From Crotophaga sulcirostris (taxonomy: Eukaryota > Chordata > Aves > Cuculiformes > Crotophagidae), in the NCBI GenBank assembly GCA_013397455.1, contig VYZB01000225.1, positions 947,760 through 1,011,759 of the forward strand: a stretch of 64,000 nt of DNA, in the 5' to 3' direction. Positions 50,901 through 63,110 of this stretch are shown here, one piece after another (position 1 is the stretch's first letter; every line of letters begins with the position of its first letter). The position numbers were made by a program, and so were the translations under genes. The notes beneath the pieces were generated by a model. It was not told the DNA's origin. It ran no database searches and worked only from the letters and a program-made list of their open reading frames with translations.

Positions 50901-52239
50901 ATTTCTTCTACCCCACGCCTTGTTCAGCTCTAGAGCCCAGCTTCTCCTGCCGTTCCTCCGCGCTCCAAAGAAAGGAGGTGGAAATTGCTGAACAAAGCCA
51001 AGCGCAACCTTCATCTTGCTTTTGAAGACTTGCTGCTCAATCTCTTTCTGAACAGGAGCCAGTTCCAAGAAAGCAAGACAGTGAGGTCCTTAGGAGAACA
51101 TGATGGATGGAACCATGGAGTTCAGAGCACTTTGTTCAGCAACTCAGGTTCTTACTTTAGCTAATGATAAAGTTAACTGGATCAATTTTAGAGCTTTATA
51201 ACAGCAGAATGACTATGGATTGACAAGTCACAAAGTGCATAACCCACTTGGATGTCATCAGGCTGACACAACACCAATAGTAGCTGGAATATCCAGTTCT
51301 AGTGTATTTTTAATAAATTAATTATCTTTCGGACTGCATGTCTCAAATAATACTAAAATCGTGGCTTACCTGTTCAATATTATCCTGGTTTAATTTTTAA
51401 TGTCACCACCTACTAACTGGGACAATACTCAGGCTTTCCTAAGTCCATGCCAAAGGGCCCATTAACTACTCTGAGAAGATACTTCTGAGAGCAGAAGTAA
51501 ATCCCCATGGAAGTGAATTAGTGCAACTCCATTAATTCGAATGGAGCTTTATTTTCTCACAGCAAGCAAGTAGCTCCCTCCCTTGGTTTCTGGATTAGTC
51601 CCACATGTAAAGCAGCACTTCTTCAACTGGTTAAATTGACTTATTTTCTTCTTATGCAAAATTGACCACAGAGATATGGTAGAGCCATGTTAACTTGCAC
51701 TGGACTACGGACTCCGAAGATACTTTCTCTTTGCCATGCTTGTGACCAGCCTGCTCATCTAGTGAATGTGAAACTGGGAAACCATGAAAGAAGCTGCTGT
51801 GGCAGTATATTGTCCTTGCAACCTGACCAATATTTTACCTGCCCAACTGAAAACCCAGATATTCTTCTAAAAGCAGGCGGTAGACCACCATTTTACAGAC
51901 TAATCATATTTTCAGCCCTTACCAAAATAAAGAGGGTTGGAATGCCCTATTATTTACATTATTTTTATAGTGGTTTAATTTTAGTGAATAGAGGGTCTTG
52001 CCTCTCAGCAGTGTAAACAAGATCAGATTTGTATCCACATTATGCATTTTTGCAGTTCAAGGTAAACTTGTTAATTTATGCTGCAAAGAGGATGTGATAT
52101 TCTTTGAAGAAGGCAGTGCTGCATAAGGGGCATGCAGTAATAACAGTTTTGATGTCTGGCAGTGAGCCAGTGTTCTTCAGATCTTCACCATGGTTGTCTC
52201 AGCATCTATAAATTTTTCCTCTTTTCTTGGTATTTGCAG
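47993..52239. other. Intergenic, no gene recognised
   Basis: Unique sequence with a small CpG patch near 48196-48250 and no supported gene. Confidence 0.35.
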
Positions 52240-52310
52240 ATTCCTTAAAGAATCCACCAAAGATGACCATGAAACACAAAGCCACCTCTTCAACAGAACA
52301 GTTCGTGAAG
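52240..52310 (+). other. Exon-like cassette of unknown gene
   Basis: A strong pyrimidine tract and CAG acceptor precede 71 bases that end GTGAAG|GTGAGA, a near-consensus donor. Two of three frames are open; one would read FLKESTKDDHETQSHLFNRT, another NPPKMTMKHKATSSTEQFVK. I recognise neither, and no partner exon is identified. It could be a noncoding-RNA exon or chance. Confidence 0.3.
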
Positions 52311-55300
52311 GTGAGATGCCAAAAGATATGCAGATATGGAGAAAAAATCCTTGACATAGAAGTATACTCATGGGAATTACTAAGGATATGGTGCAGAAGA
52401 GAAATACTGAAGGAGCTTTGGTGCCAGTCAGAGGGGAAATCTTTGGTTTTGAACTAAAGTGTTGCTGTAAATTGTGTTGTTTATATGAGTTTGTACAACT
52501 TTTCATCTTTAAGTAGTTGGTTCGTTGCTTCTGGAAGAAGAAGCAATGGAGTGAAACTTTTGATATTGCTTGACAAAGCAACCTGTGTCTGTGTGAGCCA
52601 AGGTGAGGTCTTGGCTTTTAAGTTGGTTCCTGGCATGCAAGGAAATCCAAGAAAAGCAACCTTTCCCAAACCAGGGGATTGCTGTTGAATTTCCAGCCCT
52701 GATTTTGAAAGGGAGAGATGACTGCCCTGGGGTTATTTTATATAGCTACCCTGATTATAACAGTTCTGTTACAATTCAGGCTGGTAAAAGCCAGCTGAGA
52801 CCACAAAATCCTGCTTACTGCTCAAACGCAATGACACAGAAGACCAGGTGCAACCTTCACAAACAGAGAAGGTATAAAATCAATATAATGAAATTGCACA
52901 GATGAATTGTGATCCCTGTCATGAACGGAGAATTCTGAAAGCTGAAGCAACGTTGCAAAGGCAACGTATTGCTGAAGGTCTTCTTTGGACCCAATGGTTT
53001 CATCTTCCCATCTCACTTGCACACTGAATTTGTAGTGCTGTAAGCCAACACCTGAGCTCAGTTCACGCATTTGTGCTCCTTCCAGCTTTCCATGTAGGGG
53101 TGGACGAGAGCACTGTTTGCTTGCTTGTTATTATTTCTTGGTTTGTTCCTCTGACAATTTTGTAAACCAATACTGAAATTAATGGTTCAAGTCAGAAAAC
53201 AAAGTTTTACATATTTTAGCAAGATGAAAAAGCAAACAAATTTTACAGCTAGCTCTGAGGCCATCACAATAGCTTGTCTGAGACAAAATGTTACTTTTCC
53301 CTTCAAGTTTGAGAAATTTCATTAAAATCGTATTTATTTTAATTGACATTAAGGACAGCAGCAAGTGTTAAGATATTTGTTCTGACTGGAAAATAAGAAG
53401 ATTCTTTTTTTAAGGGTGCTTCTTCTGAATGTTTGTTTGTTTTCCTCAGCAGGAAAAATTCAGTAGAAATGAGTCAAATTCACAAAACATTTTGATGTTG
53501 CTGAATCCATGGTTTTTGAAAAGAAAAAAAAAAAAAAAGAGAAGGCAACTAGAGCTTTTCCCAGCACTACTTCCAAACTATTACTGCAATTAGAATGAAA
53601 TGGAATTGATTAAGATCAGGAAGAGGGGAGGGAGGCATCACCCTTGCAGGAACTCCATCCAAGACAATGGATTTACATGAGAGTTGACTCTTGACTCTTG
53701 GTATTTACGTAACCAATAGTCTTCAGCAGTTCATTTTCAGAACATTCTTCTTCAATGACATGAGGGTGGAATACTGCAGAAAATAGCACCAATGTTTATA
53801 AAAGAGAAAAGGAGCAAGATTTACTTTGACAACAGCAGGCAGCCTGGGTGATACTGAGGTGTGGGTTCAGATGGGCAATAGGTTCACTGCAGTTTGCAAG
53901 TCAGGAGACCAACACCAACACGTGTCTGAGTGGGACCTGTCTTTACTTCCTTTTGCTCCTCTCCCTTTTTTTCTTATTTTTGTTTATTTGGTATGTCAGA
54001 TCCTTCAACTATTTACCTTAATGTGCCATTAACCCACCTCCTAGAGGTTTCACCCTTTCATTTTGCCAGCCCGGGGCAACTCTTCTTCCCACACAACCCA
54101 GTTAGGTTATTTAGGAGCCAAACTTCATACATGGGAGTGAGTGAGAGGATACCCATGTGAAAAGCCCATGAATCTTTCTGACAGGGACGTGTGTCTTTCA
54201 AAAAGTTTGTATGGTTCCAAAGGGGGTGCAGAGGAATTAGGACTAAAATAATGTGTTGGTTATGTGAGTTAAAAAATACACGTAACTGGAAAACACTCTC
54301 CCCCATAATCTGGGAAAAATATCAGCTATTGTGGGTCACTTGCCAAAGATTTTAACTCTCATGAACCAGCTCCTCTGAGCTCATTTGAAAATCCTCATGA
54401 GCTCTGCTGCCATTCACCCATTAGGTTCGGGAAGAAAAGAAAGCCTGGAAGCTGCTGGGAAACCAAAGGGCTGTCAGGCCTCCCAGATCCAAGCGTGGGA
54501 CCCAGTCGAGCTCTCCCCACCCCAGAGAAAGCAGATGATGTAATGCTTGGGCTCATTCTGTCCATCCCTTGTGTGGCAGAAGCAGAGGCAAGAATCAACT
54601 TGCTTTTGTTTGTGTACTTTCACAATATAAAAGGACTTGAGAGGAAACTAGGTGTCTGCATCTGTATTTGCAAGTAAACCCAGGCCCAAGGCTGCTCTCC
54701 AGTTTCAACTTGTTAGATTTCCACATCATGGGCACACAGACACACAGCCCCTCTGGATGGTCTCGTCATGTGGTGGGTTCATGTGGGCTCAGGGTCCTTG
54801 AGCCCTTTTCCTCCTGCATCCAGCTTTTGACAGAAGCTAGAGTTGGAAACGTGCTTCAGAAGGTCATGGGTCATGAAGATGGACGAAGCGAGAACCTTTC
54901 TCAGGTGCTCACAGCATGGTGAGAGCTGTGTGAGCTGGGCTTCCTGTTTTGCAGAGCTTATTTTAGTGTGAATCACAGGGATGGGGTCCTACTTGAGCAC
55001 TGCCGTGTGCCATGCTACGGTCATTAAAAACATGCTTTGAGTTTTCCATGTATTTCACTTTACTTGAATATCTGTTTGTGAGTACAACTGCACCCACAGC
55101 TGTTCCTATCTGTATCCAGAGGCCAGAAAACCTTCTGTGGTGTAAACTTTTGAGAATGGATAATATCCACTACCAGCCACATGTGCATGTAGGCATTACA
55201 TGAAGGTAGATGTGTAGGTGTGTCAACTTCAGTGAATTGATTCAAGCATGCAACAGTCGGGCAAATGCTACACATTGCACAACCTCCCTTAGGTGAGGAG

Positions 55301-56640
55301 GGAGCGTAGGACCCCCTGCCACAAAGTGCTTATTTGATTTCATTTTAGATAAGGACATTCCAAAGTTAAAATCCAAACCTTGATAATGGTGATGAAAAAT
55401 GAAACTAGCATTGAATGCTCACTGCGGTTCACTTTTTTCTCCCCACAAAGACATAAGCAAAATCTTTCTAAATTAAAAATCAAATACGACACCTGGGTGA
55501 AAATTCAAAGGTAGAGCTCAGCCTTGAAATCTCCTTCCTGTGCAGCTGAATAGCCAGCACTGGGACATGATTCAGAGACATTGTGCATGGCATGGCTATA
55601 GCTGTATATAGCTGAGTAGATAAGAGACTCTCAGCTAGGGCAATAACCCAGACAAAGCATTACCTTTCTCCTCCACACCAGCAGCTATGGGTGTCACTGA
55701 TTTGCCCAAAGTCATTGTCTGGACTCCAATGTCACCCCCTAATCATGGCAGTGGGACATGCATGTGGCAATAGCAGGTAGTCACCTCCTGGTTTTCTGTT
55801 CAGTAGATTTTCACTCCATCTGCAAGTTCAAATGTACTGTGTGTTTTCCCCAGTGCAGAATGAGATCAGGGAGCTACCAGCATAACCCTGCCTGGGTTGT
55901 TGCTGTTTCTAGGGGAAAGCTGCTGAAGAAGGATTTATAACATCTAGCTTTCATATTTGGATGTCAGTGCCCAGGAAGGCAGAGCTAGTTTGGGGGATTT
56001 GTTTTGTTTTGTTTAAGAGAAACATTCTTTTAAGTAATTTTTTTGAAGGGCTACTGATAAACCTCAACGCTGACATCCAGGTTAATGGAGGAGGGGAGAT
56101 TTGCATGGGAGAGCCTGAGCTTTGGAAGGAAACCAATAAAGATCAACCTGCTTTAGCCACAAATCTCACGTAGGCTTACAGAGGACCATTTCAGGCTGCT
56201 GTCTGCACAATCTTTCAAAATTTGCTTTGTCTAAATCCCTTTCCCCGTTTCCAAGGGAAAAGCAGTGATTATTGTTGATGCACTGCTGGGGAAACCACAA
56301 GCACCTGTCATTGCTTTCCTCCCTCCATCCCAATGCACACGAGAAGATAACTTGGGAAGAAGGATAGGGGTATTTTATTCTGTGCTATTTCAGTATTTTT
56401 GCAGGTTTGTAAATTTTAATTCTAGTGATGGCCTGATGATGTTGTCCAGTGATGCATAATCAGAAGTGCATCATCTGCAGCAGGGGCAGAAGTGGAGTAG
56501 CTCTCGAGATATCCCATGTTTAAGTTCACAAAATCCCAGTGGCTTCCTGAACATGCAAAAGTTTAAAGGAATATTTAAAGGCAAGGAGCAGACACAGGCT
56601 CATTCAGGGAGAAACACTCTGCCCCATCTCTGAGCCTGCC
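52311..56640. other. Intergenic, no gene recognised
   Basis: Unique sequence with a 15-base A run at 53524-53538; no supported gene or repeat family. Confidence 0.35.
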
Positions 56641-56880
56641 TTTAATATCTAATTATCAGGACTAATGACTGATTATGTGTTTCCAGTCTTTTCCACCTTT
56701 AATAATTCTGTACCAACATGCTTCGCCGCTTTCCGGGGAAAATGTTATCTGAAGTGTGAAATTAACCATTCTTTTGTTATGAACTCACCACTTGGCCATA
56801 GCTGCTAAATAGTTTCAAACCTGAAACATATTTGAACTGTTTCCAAGTTCATCTACAGCATGACCTTGTGTGTTTTAATA
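56641..56880. other. Candidate conserved noncoding element
   Basis: AT-rich, non-repetitive sequence with homeodomain-type cores (TAATTATC, GATTATG, TTTAATAATT) and a small CpG group (TTCGCCGCTTTCCGGGG). Conservation is not demonstrable here. Confidence 0.2.
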
Positions 56881-57192
56881 ATTATAATTTCCTCAGTAAA
56901 ATACAACTCTAGAATGAAAGAAAAAATGTACAGACAGCTGCAGGGGTGGGGATGGTTGACTGTAATGATGACCTTTACAAATATAGCAGGAGGAAAGCAA
57001 TAAATCTCCAAAAACAAAGTGCTTTCTCATTTTAACCCCTCGTATGCAGCAATGCCCGGATGGCACAGAGGAGAAGACCTACCAGCAGGCTGCCCTGATG
57101 ACAGTGGGGATGGGAAACGTGGAAGGAGAATAAGGAGCAGAAATAGGTGTCAGGCTGATTTTTCTTTTACCAGTTAGCCCCTGCTGTTTCAG

Positions 57193-57268
57193 ATTTTTGT
57201 CTCTGGCATACTGGTGTAAATCAGCTGAAAGCAGCAGGGCCGTGAGCTGCGATCAGGCGCACAGACCG
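57193..57268 (+). other. Exon-like cassette of unknown gene
   Basis: The acceptor TTTCAG follows a pyrimidine-rich run, and the 76 bases end at the donor G|GTGAGT. One frame is open throughout. CpG is locally raised near the 3' end. No homology is recognised and no partner exon found. Confidence 0.22.
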
Positions 57269-60200
57269 GTGAGTAATCCCTTTGGAATCAAGGACTTGAA
57301 AGAGGAGCACGCACATGAGTAATGTTTTGTAGATACAAGGGCTGGAATCTGGGCCACATGGCTCAGGACAAAGAGACTTGTCAGTTCTGCATAAATAACA
57401 CAGGCATTCAGCTTCAAAACTTCAACCTACTTAGCAGGGGTGAAAGTCACTCTTTCCATCTTATGTCTAAGAAAGAGGGGACCAGGGGTGACCTCTGCAA
57501 CCACACCGAGAGCTGAGATGAGCCCAGGGGTTGGGTTCTCCTGGTGCCCAGGGAGAGGTGGATGCAGAGCAGCCCTTTTGCCCAATGCCTACATGGGGCA
57601 GGGAGTGGGATCCTCACTGTGCAAGCAAGAAAGTGCTGGGTTTTGTGCTGTGACTTTGCTTGGAAGAAAAGCCTGCTGTACCCTGCTGTAGGTACCATCC
57701 TTGCTACAGGGGAATTTGGACCATAGCAAGAGGAAACAGCCCCTGTTTTTCCTCCAAGCATTTTCCCTCTGTATAGCATTCACAAGCCTCAATGAAACAG
57801 GGTTAAAAAACAATAAAAGGAGAAAGCCAGTGTGACAGACCACCCAGGGCAGGGTGCGTTTATCAGGCATGCATCACTCCATTCTATGTAAGGCTTCTCT
57901 TAGCCACTTCTGGGAGATTTGTCCAGGAATATGACTAACACAACACTTGGCAAAGCAAAGACTAATAGTGTGATTGTTCTGTCGGCTTCTCCCCTTCTTG
58001 AGTAATATCGTGCTGAGCAGTGTTCGAGTTAGCAATCTGAAAGGCCTTTTCATTATTGTATCGAAAACTCCTCTGACTGCAGATCTCTTAATCAAAGGAC
58101 TTTTATGTAAAGTCACATTTTTTCCAAAACCAGAAAAGTTCAGGCTCAGAGCATAAACATTAGACTCATTATTTAGAAATAGCAAGTAAGTCCTTTGGGT
58201 TCTGGTATCAGATCAAAGCTAAGAAATTAAACTGCTTCAGAAAAAAAAAATTAGTTCATTTTGGGAATCAGCATATTTCTTGTTTGCTTTTTCCTTATGT
58301 AGCTAAAAAAAGGAATAGTGAGATTGTGTCGGTGGTTTTCAAGTGTTTTCCAGAACTGGATGGATGCTGCATGCTAAGTACTTCCACAGTCTGTGAAGGC
58401 AGAAAATATTTTGTTGACATGACAATAAAAACATTCTGCAGACTTATCGAAGTATTTTCTTCTTCACTATCCATAGCCACAAGAAAGTAACATGATAAAC
58501 AGACTCCTGTGGAATAGAAACCTGTGTTCAACTGACATTGCCTTTGAACTGAAGCCCTGGAGCCTGCCCTGATGTGTGAAGGAAGGAATTCTCAGCCAGG
58601 TTGTGGGTGAGACTTGGGAAGTAGCCTCAGCTCAGCAATGACCACTGCCAACACATGGTCTGGCTGTGCTTCCCAAAGGAGTTGCTCCTTTTGGGGCTGC
58701 CCAGTGACAACTGGTTTACTAATGGTGTTTGGATAAAGCTAATTAGTTTATCATTGTTAAGGGCTTTAACCCCTCTACTCTGGTCACCAATGCTATCTTA
58801 TCTTCCACTAATCCTACCTATCCTCCTATCTTCTCCCTGCTTGTGGCCTTCACTGACTTTTTTAGGAGGTGAGCACAAAAATGATGAAATTGGCTCTTGG
58901 CAGAGGGGCAGTATGAAGATGTGGACACTGGGGAGAGACATGTCAGACAGATGAGCCACTGCCAAAGCAGACACTTCCTCCATCCAAGACAATCCCAGCC
59001 TGGAGAGCCACTGCTGCTGACAGTGGTCCCGTCCTTCTGGTGGTGGTGAACTCTGAATCCATGGTGCCAACTGCCACACTGGCCACGAGGCACCTGAAGA
59101 GGTGTGAGGGCAAAGGTAGAGGCAAGACTGATATTTGGCATTGCTTGTTTTCTACCACTTTCGTCCTGATTATTTTTTCCCCTGACCTCAATTGTGCTCA
59201 CAAGGCAAACGTGACCAACCTTAATTCCTGCTGATTTTTCTGAACTTTGCAAGTGTCTCAGAGAGAGGTGGGACTCTCAAGAAGTACCAAGGGAGCAAGT
59301 TGTCGAGGTCTGAGGAATGACAGAAATGTCCACGTATTTTCTATTTGTGACATTGCCACTGATGGGAATCATTTAATCACACAGTGGGAGTGGTTTATGC
59401 TACCTTTACAACAGTCCTTAAGATGTTTCCCTTATCTCTGCCTGCTAGGATTTTCCCTGCCCAGTTCCTCTGTCACCTAGAAATGACTTTGAGCATTTAT
59501 TCCTCAGGAAATGTAAGTTGTCTCCATGACTCTGCCACGGTTTCCCCACTTGGCTGTCATTTCACCTTTTCACTTCTCAGATCCCTATCTGTACAAAGAG
59601 GTTAATAAAGAGAGGAAAACAAGCATAGCAGGACCAGGTACACACAGATCCCCAAGTGTTGAGTGGCCATATAATTTCTTAAATGAATCAGTCACATGAT
59701 ACTCTTTTTTTTTTTCCCTCCTTTACTGGGTAATTGAAACTTCATAGACATTAGAAATCTGAAACGTGCACAGAAGTTATTTATATAAAAACAGCCTTTT
59801 CCTGACAAACTGTTCTTGTAGGGAAGAGAGTCCTTCTGGAACACTGGTGTGAACAAGCACCTGTTTCCACAGATGTTCTGATTCCCACAACTGCCACAAG
59901 CAGTTGATATTCAGGGATTAAATGCAAGTTTTCCACCTCTGCTTTGCAACAGTAGCTGTGTTATCCCAAACAAACCTCCTCAACCAATAAATACACATTT
60001 CCAACCAGCCCTGCCCTTCTCCCTCGCGTGAGGGCTGCCTTCATCTGGCCCCACTTCTGCCCAAGCCTTTGCGCTGAGCGTTTGCTCTGGGCTCGGCCCT
60101 CGAAGGCCACAACCAGGCCCCTGCACTGCGAGGTCTCCAGCTGTAGGAGAGAGGAGGCCCAAGAACAGAGGTGGACGAGCCTGGGCCTCCAGGCCTTATC

Positions 60201-62809
60201 AAAAGGGAGACACAGGGCTGTCAGACTGGGCCCTGCACCCGTGGGAAGGTGCTGAGGTGAGGGGATGTAATTTGACCTTGGAAGTTCAGTAGCAAGGGAA
60301 CCATTTACACAGCAACCCAAGGTTTAGCAGGCAGGACTTCGTCCTGGTAGGAGCTGGCCAACGGCTGCTCAATGTGCAGTAAAGGTTAGGACTGAGCTCA
60401 AGCTGAGCTGGCAGCAGTACTGAATCCTCTGGAATTCATGTTCTGTCTTGGGTAAGGAAAAACAATATATATAAATGTCTTCTGGCAGCCCAGTTCCATT
60501 CTCCCATTCAGCCCCTGATCCTTTATTTGGGAAACTACTACTCAAGAGAGCAAAAGATAAATCAGTATACAGTAGACAAATACCCCAAAGCTCTGGCTTA
60601 AGGCAGGGTATCAGAGGACAAGAGTCTGCAGGCTTATCTGCTAGTTTAGTAAAATGGTGTGATATTGTATATTAACCTTGGGAAAGGAGCAAGACAATCC
60701 CTCCTGCAGGCATCACTGGGCAGGGTGGAGAGACAGACCTGGGGCAAGAACTGGGCTCAAGGAGGAATAAGTGGTCCTCCCTTAGGTGTGCTTTCCTTAG
60801 CTATATGCAGCCTGATCTGGTGGAGCTCACTGATAACACCATCAGACTGCTTCCCACTGCAGGGAGATGGTGTGTTAAAGATATATAAGCATGGCAAGTT
60901 GGAGCTGCAAGCCAAGCAAGCAGTTGGCAAAACCCACCACAGCTGGGGAAGCTCTGCAGAGGTGCTACCATCCTCCCACATGGGCCTGGCCACAGAGCCC
61001 CAGCTTCCAACCACCCCTGCACCCCACTCCAGTGATAACAGAGTATCACCTTCATCCTGCTGCCTTCATATCATCATAGAAAAGGTTTTTTTGCCAGGAA
61101 ATGGGAATAATACCAACACAAATTGCTCCCATCTGAATTGTTTATGTACCTTCAAAGTCAGAAGTATAGTGTGCTCATGGCTAAAATCTCTTATTCCATT
61201 CTCACACTGGGAGGTGGCAACAGTAAAGGGATGTTGTTCTGTGTTTTAAGGAAACAGTCAATGAGAGACCTGTTTTTCTTTCTATAGTGGAGTAAATTGG
61301 ACACAGCTGCAAATGAACCGCACTTCAGGACAAAAATTTAATTTTGTTTCATTGTAATCAGAAATTTCAGAATTTAAGGGGTAGAAAGCACCGATTTAAA
61401 AAAATTAAACACCATAAGAGTTTATAACCTTACACTTAAAAGTGTCTGCCTGTAACAATGGAAAACAAGGACATTATGAGCCTTTGAGGAACACATAGGA
61501 GACTAAGAGCCAGGCAGACTTCTGGTTGCCTGAAACTTTTAAGTGGTCACCTAAATAACTTCTAAACTCTGGCCTGCCTGCACTTTTGCAGGTGGCAGAG
61601 ATGCTCCACTTGCTTTTCAGGCCCAGGCTTCAGTCTTCAGTCCCCCACTTGTTCCCTGCACACCCTGAGCCCTGTCCTGGCTGTCATCCCTTCCCTCTGT
61701 CTCCTGAGCCCCTTTGAGCAGTTTTCATATGACTCTGGACTACAGTCTCTCTCTATTTCATATCTGAACCTATGCCTTCCCTTTCATATCTACACTTCTA
61801 GAGTATCTCTTCTTTTCTGGTATTACTTACTCCTAATAACTCTATAATTATATTGTGGAGCCCTGTCAAGCTTTTAGCAACAAAGCTTGTATGAAGGATG
61901 CTATATAAAATGGACTTCCATCACAGGGGAATTTGCGCTATGGCAGAGACGAGGAAGTTGTTTGATCATTACTCTTATCTAGAACAAATTGCACATAATA
62001 ACCTTTAATATATTCTATCAGATTTTGTTCCTCAGGCAAGCGCAATTTTTTGGAAAATTAATCTGCATTTAACTGAATCATCTAAGTATATCTGAGTCCC
62101 CAAAATAGGATACTTAAATGTGCATTAAAAAATAAACAAATGAGTAGCTCACTGAATGTGGCCCTTGTTTCACTGCCCTTGACATAGGCTTAGAAACTCA
62201 AAACTTTTGTATTGACTCAAGATAAATGCTGCAAGACCATTAAGCAGTCCATTGTTCTTAAGGTACCCAATAATCTAGTCTTTTTATTTAAATATGATAG
62301 TAAGTAATCCCAGAGCCAATGAAAGCATGGAACAGACTAGGTGCTACGTTCCACAAATACTGTATTGCATAGAGGAGTTTAACTCCTTATCTGAAAAACA
62401 CTTGGCTGTGACCATATTAACAATTATACTATCAGTTTTACTTGGCAACATTTATGTGTCAAAATGTATAATGGGTTTCACAGCCTAGTTCCAGAAATAG
62501 CCTGTGATCTGGGTGACATCATACCTCTCTGCAAAACCCTTTTTTTTGATTTTCTTCCTTCCATAAACACTTGTACTCCCAGCCCTATGCTGAATCCACT
62601 CAGGCCATTGAGGCATAACAAGCTTTTCCCACTGTTTAGCTCTGTAGCATGTCAGGAGGGTTGAAAAGTTTACCAAAACAGCATGGTTTGCTGCTGGAGA
62701 ACAGGAGTCTTTGTGGCTCAGCTATGGCAGAGCAGAAAAAAAATGGAGTCCATATATTAAAACCATAACCATTGTGCAATGAGGAGACACCAAAGGCTGT
62801 CAATGACTG
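57269..62809. other. Intergenic, no gene recognised
   Basis: Contains a GC-richer patch at about 60000-60250 and overlapping long frames near 60659-61249 without recognisable motifs. Confidence 0.35.
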
Positions 62810-63110
62810 AATCAGGCTGTCGGTTCGCTGCGTGATGTAAAAGGATAAGAATGTGTTATGATTGGGAGGTGTAACTCCCTTACTCGAACAACATGCTCGG
62901 TTGAGCCGTGCAGATAGCTTCGCCTGGGGCAGGGAGGAGGTGTAGTACGGTGAAAGATTATGAAAAGCCAGGAATGGGCAGAACTGAAAGTCTCCTCTCG
63001 GAAACCTAACTTGGATTTTTAAACAGTAAGCAACCGGATTCTTAAAAAATCGAAGCTGTAGAAAGTGGCGTTGTGAAAGCGCATTGCAAAATTCGATCAA
63101 GTGAAGTTGC
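62810..63110. other. CpG-enriched patch of unknown nature
   Basis: About 14 CpG dinucleotides occur in 300 bases, far above the neighbourhood. A 186-codon minus-strand frame (62636-63196) spans it but has no motif I recognise. It may be a regulatory element, a distant first exon, or remains of a mobile element. Confidence 0.3.

Noticed and set aside
60000..60250. GC-richer patch as a possible exon or island
   Set aside because: CpG content is modest, splice signals are absent, and the reading frames lack motifs.
60659..61249. 196-codon plus-strand open frame
   Set aside because: Low-information sequence with no motif, overlapped by equally long frames on the other strand. Probably chance.
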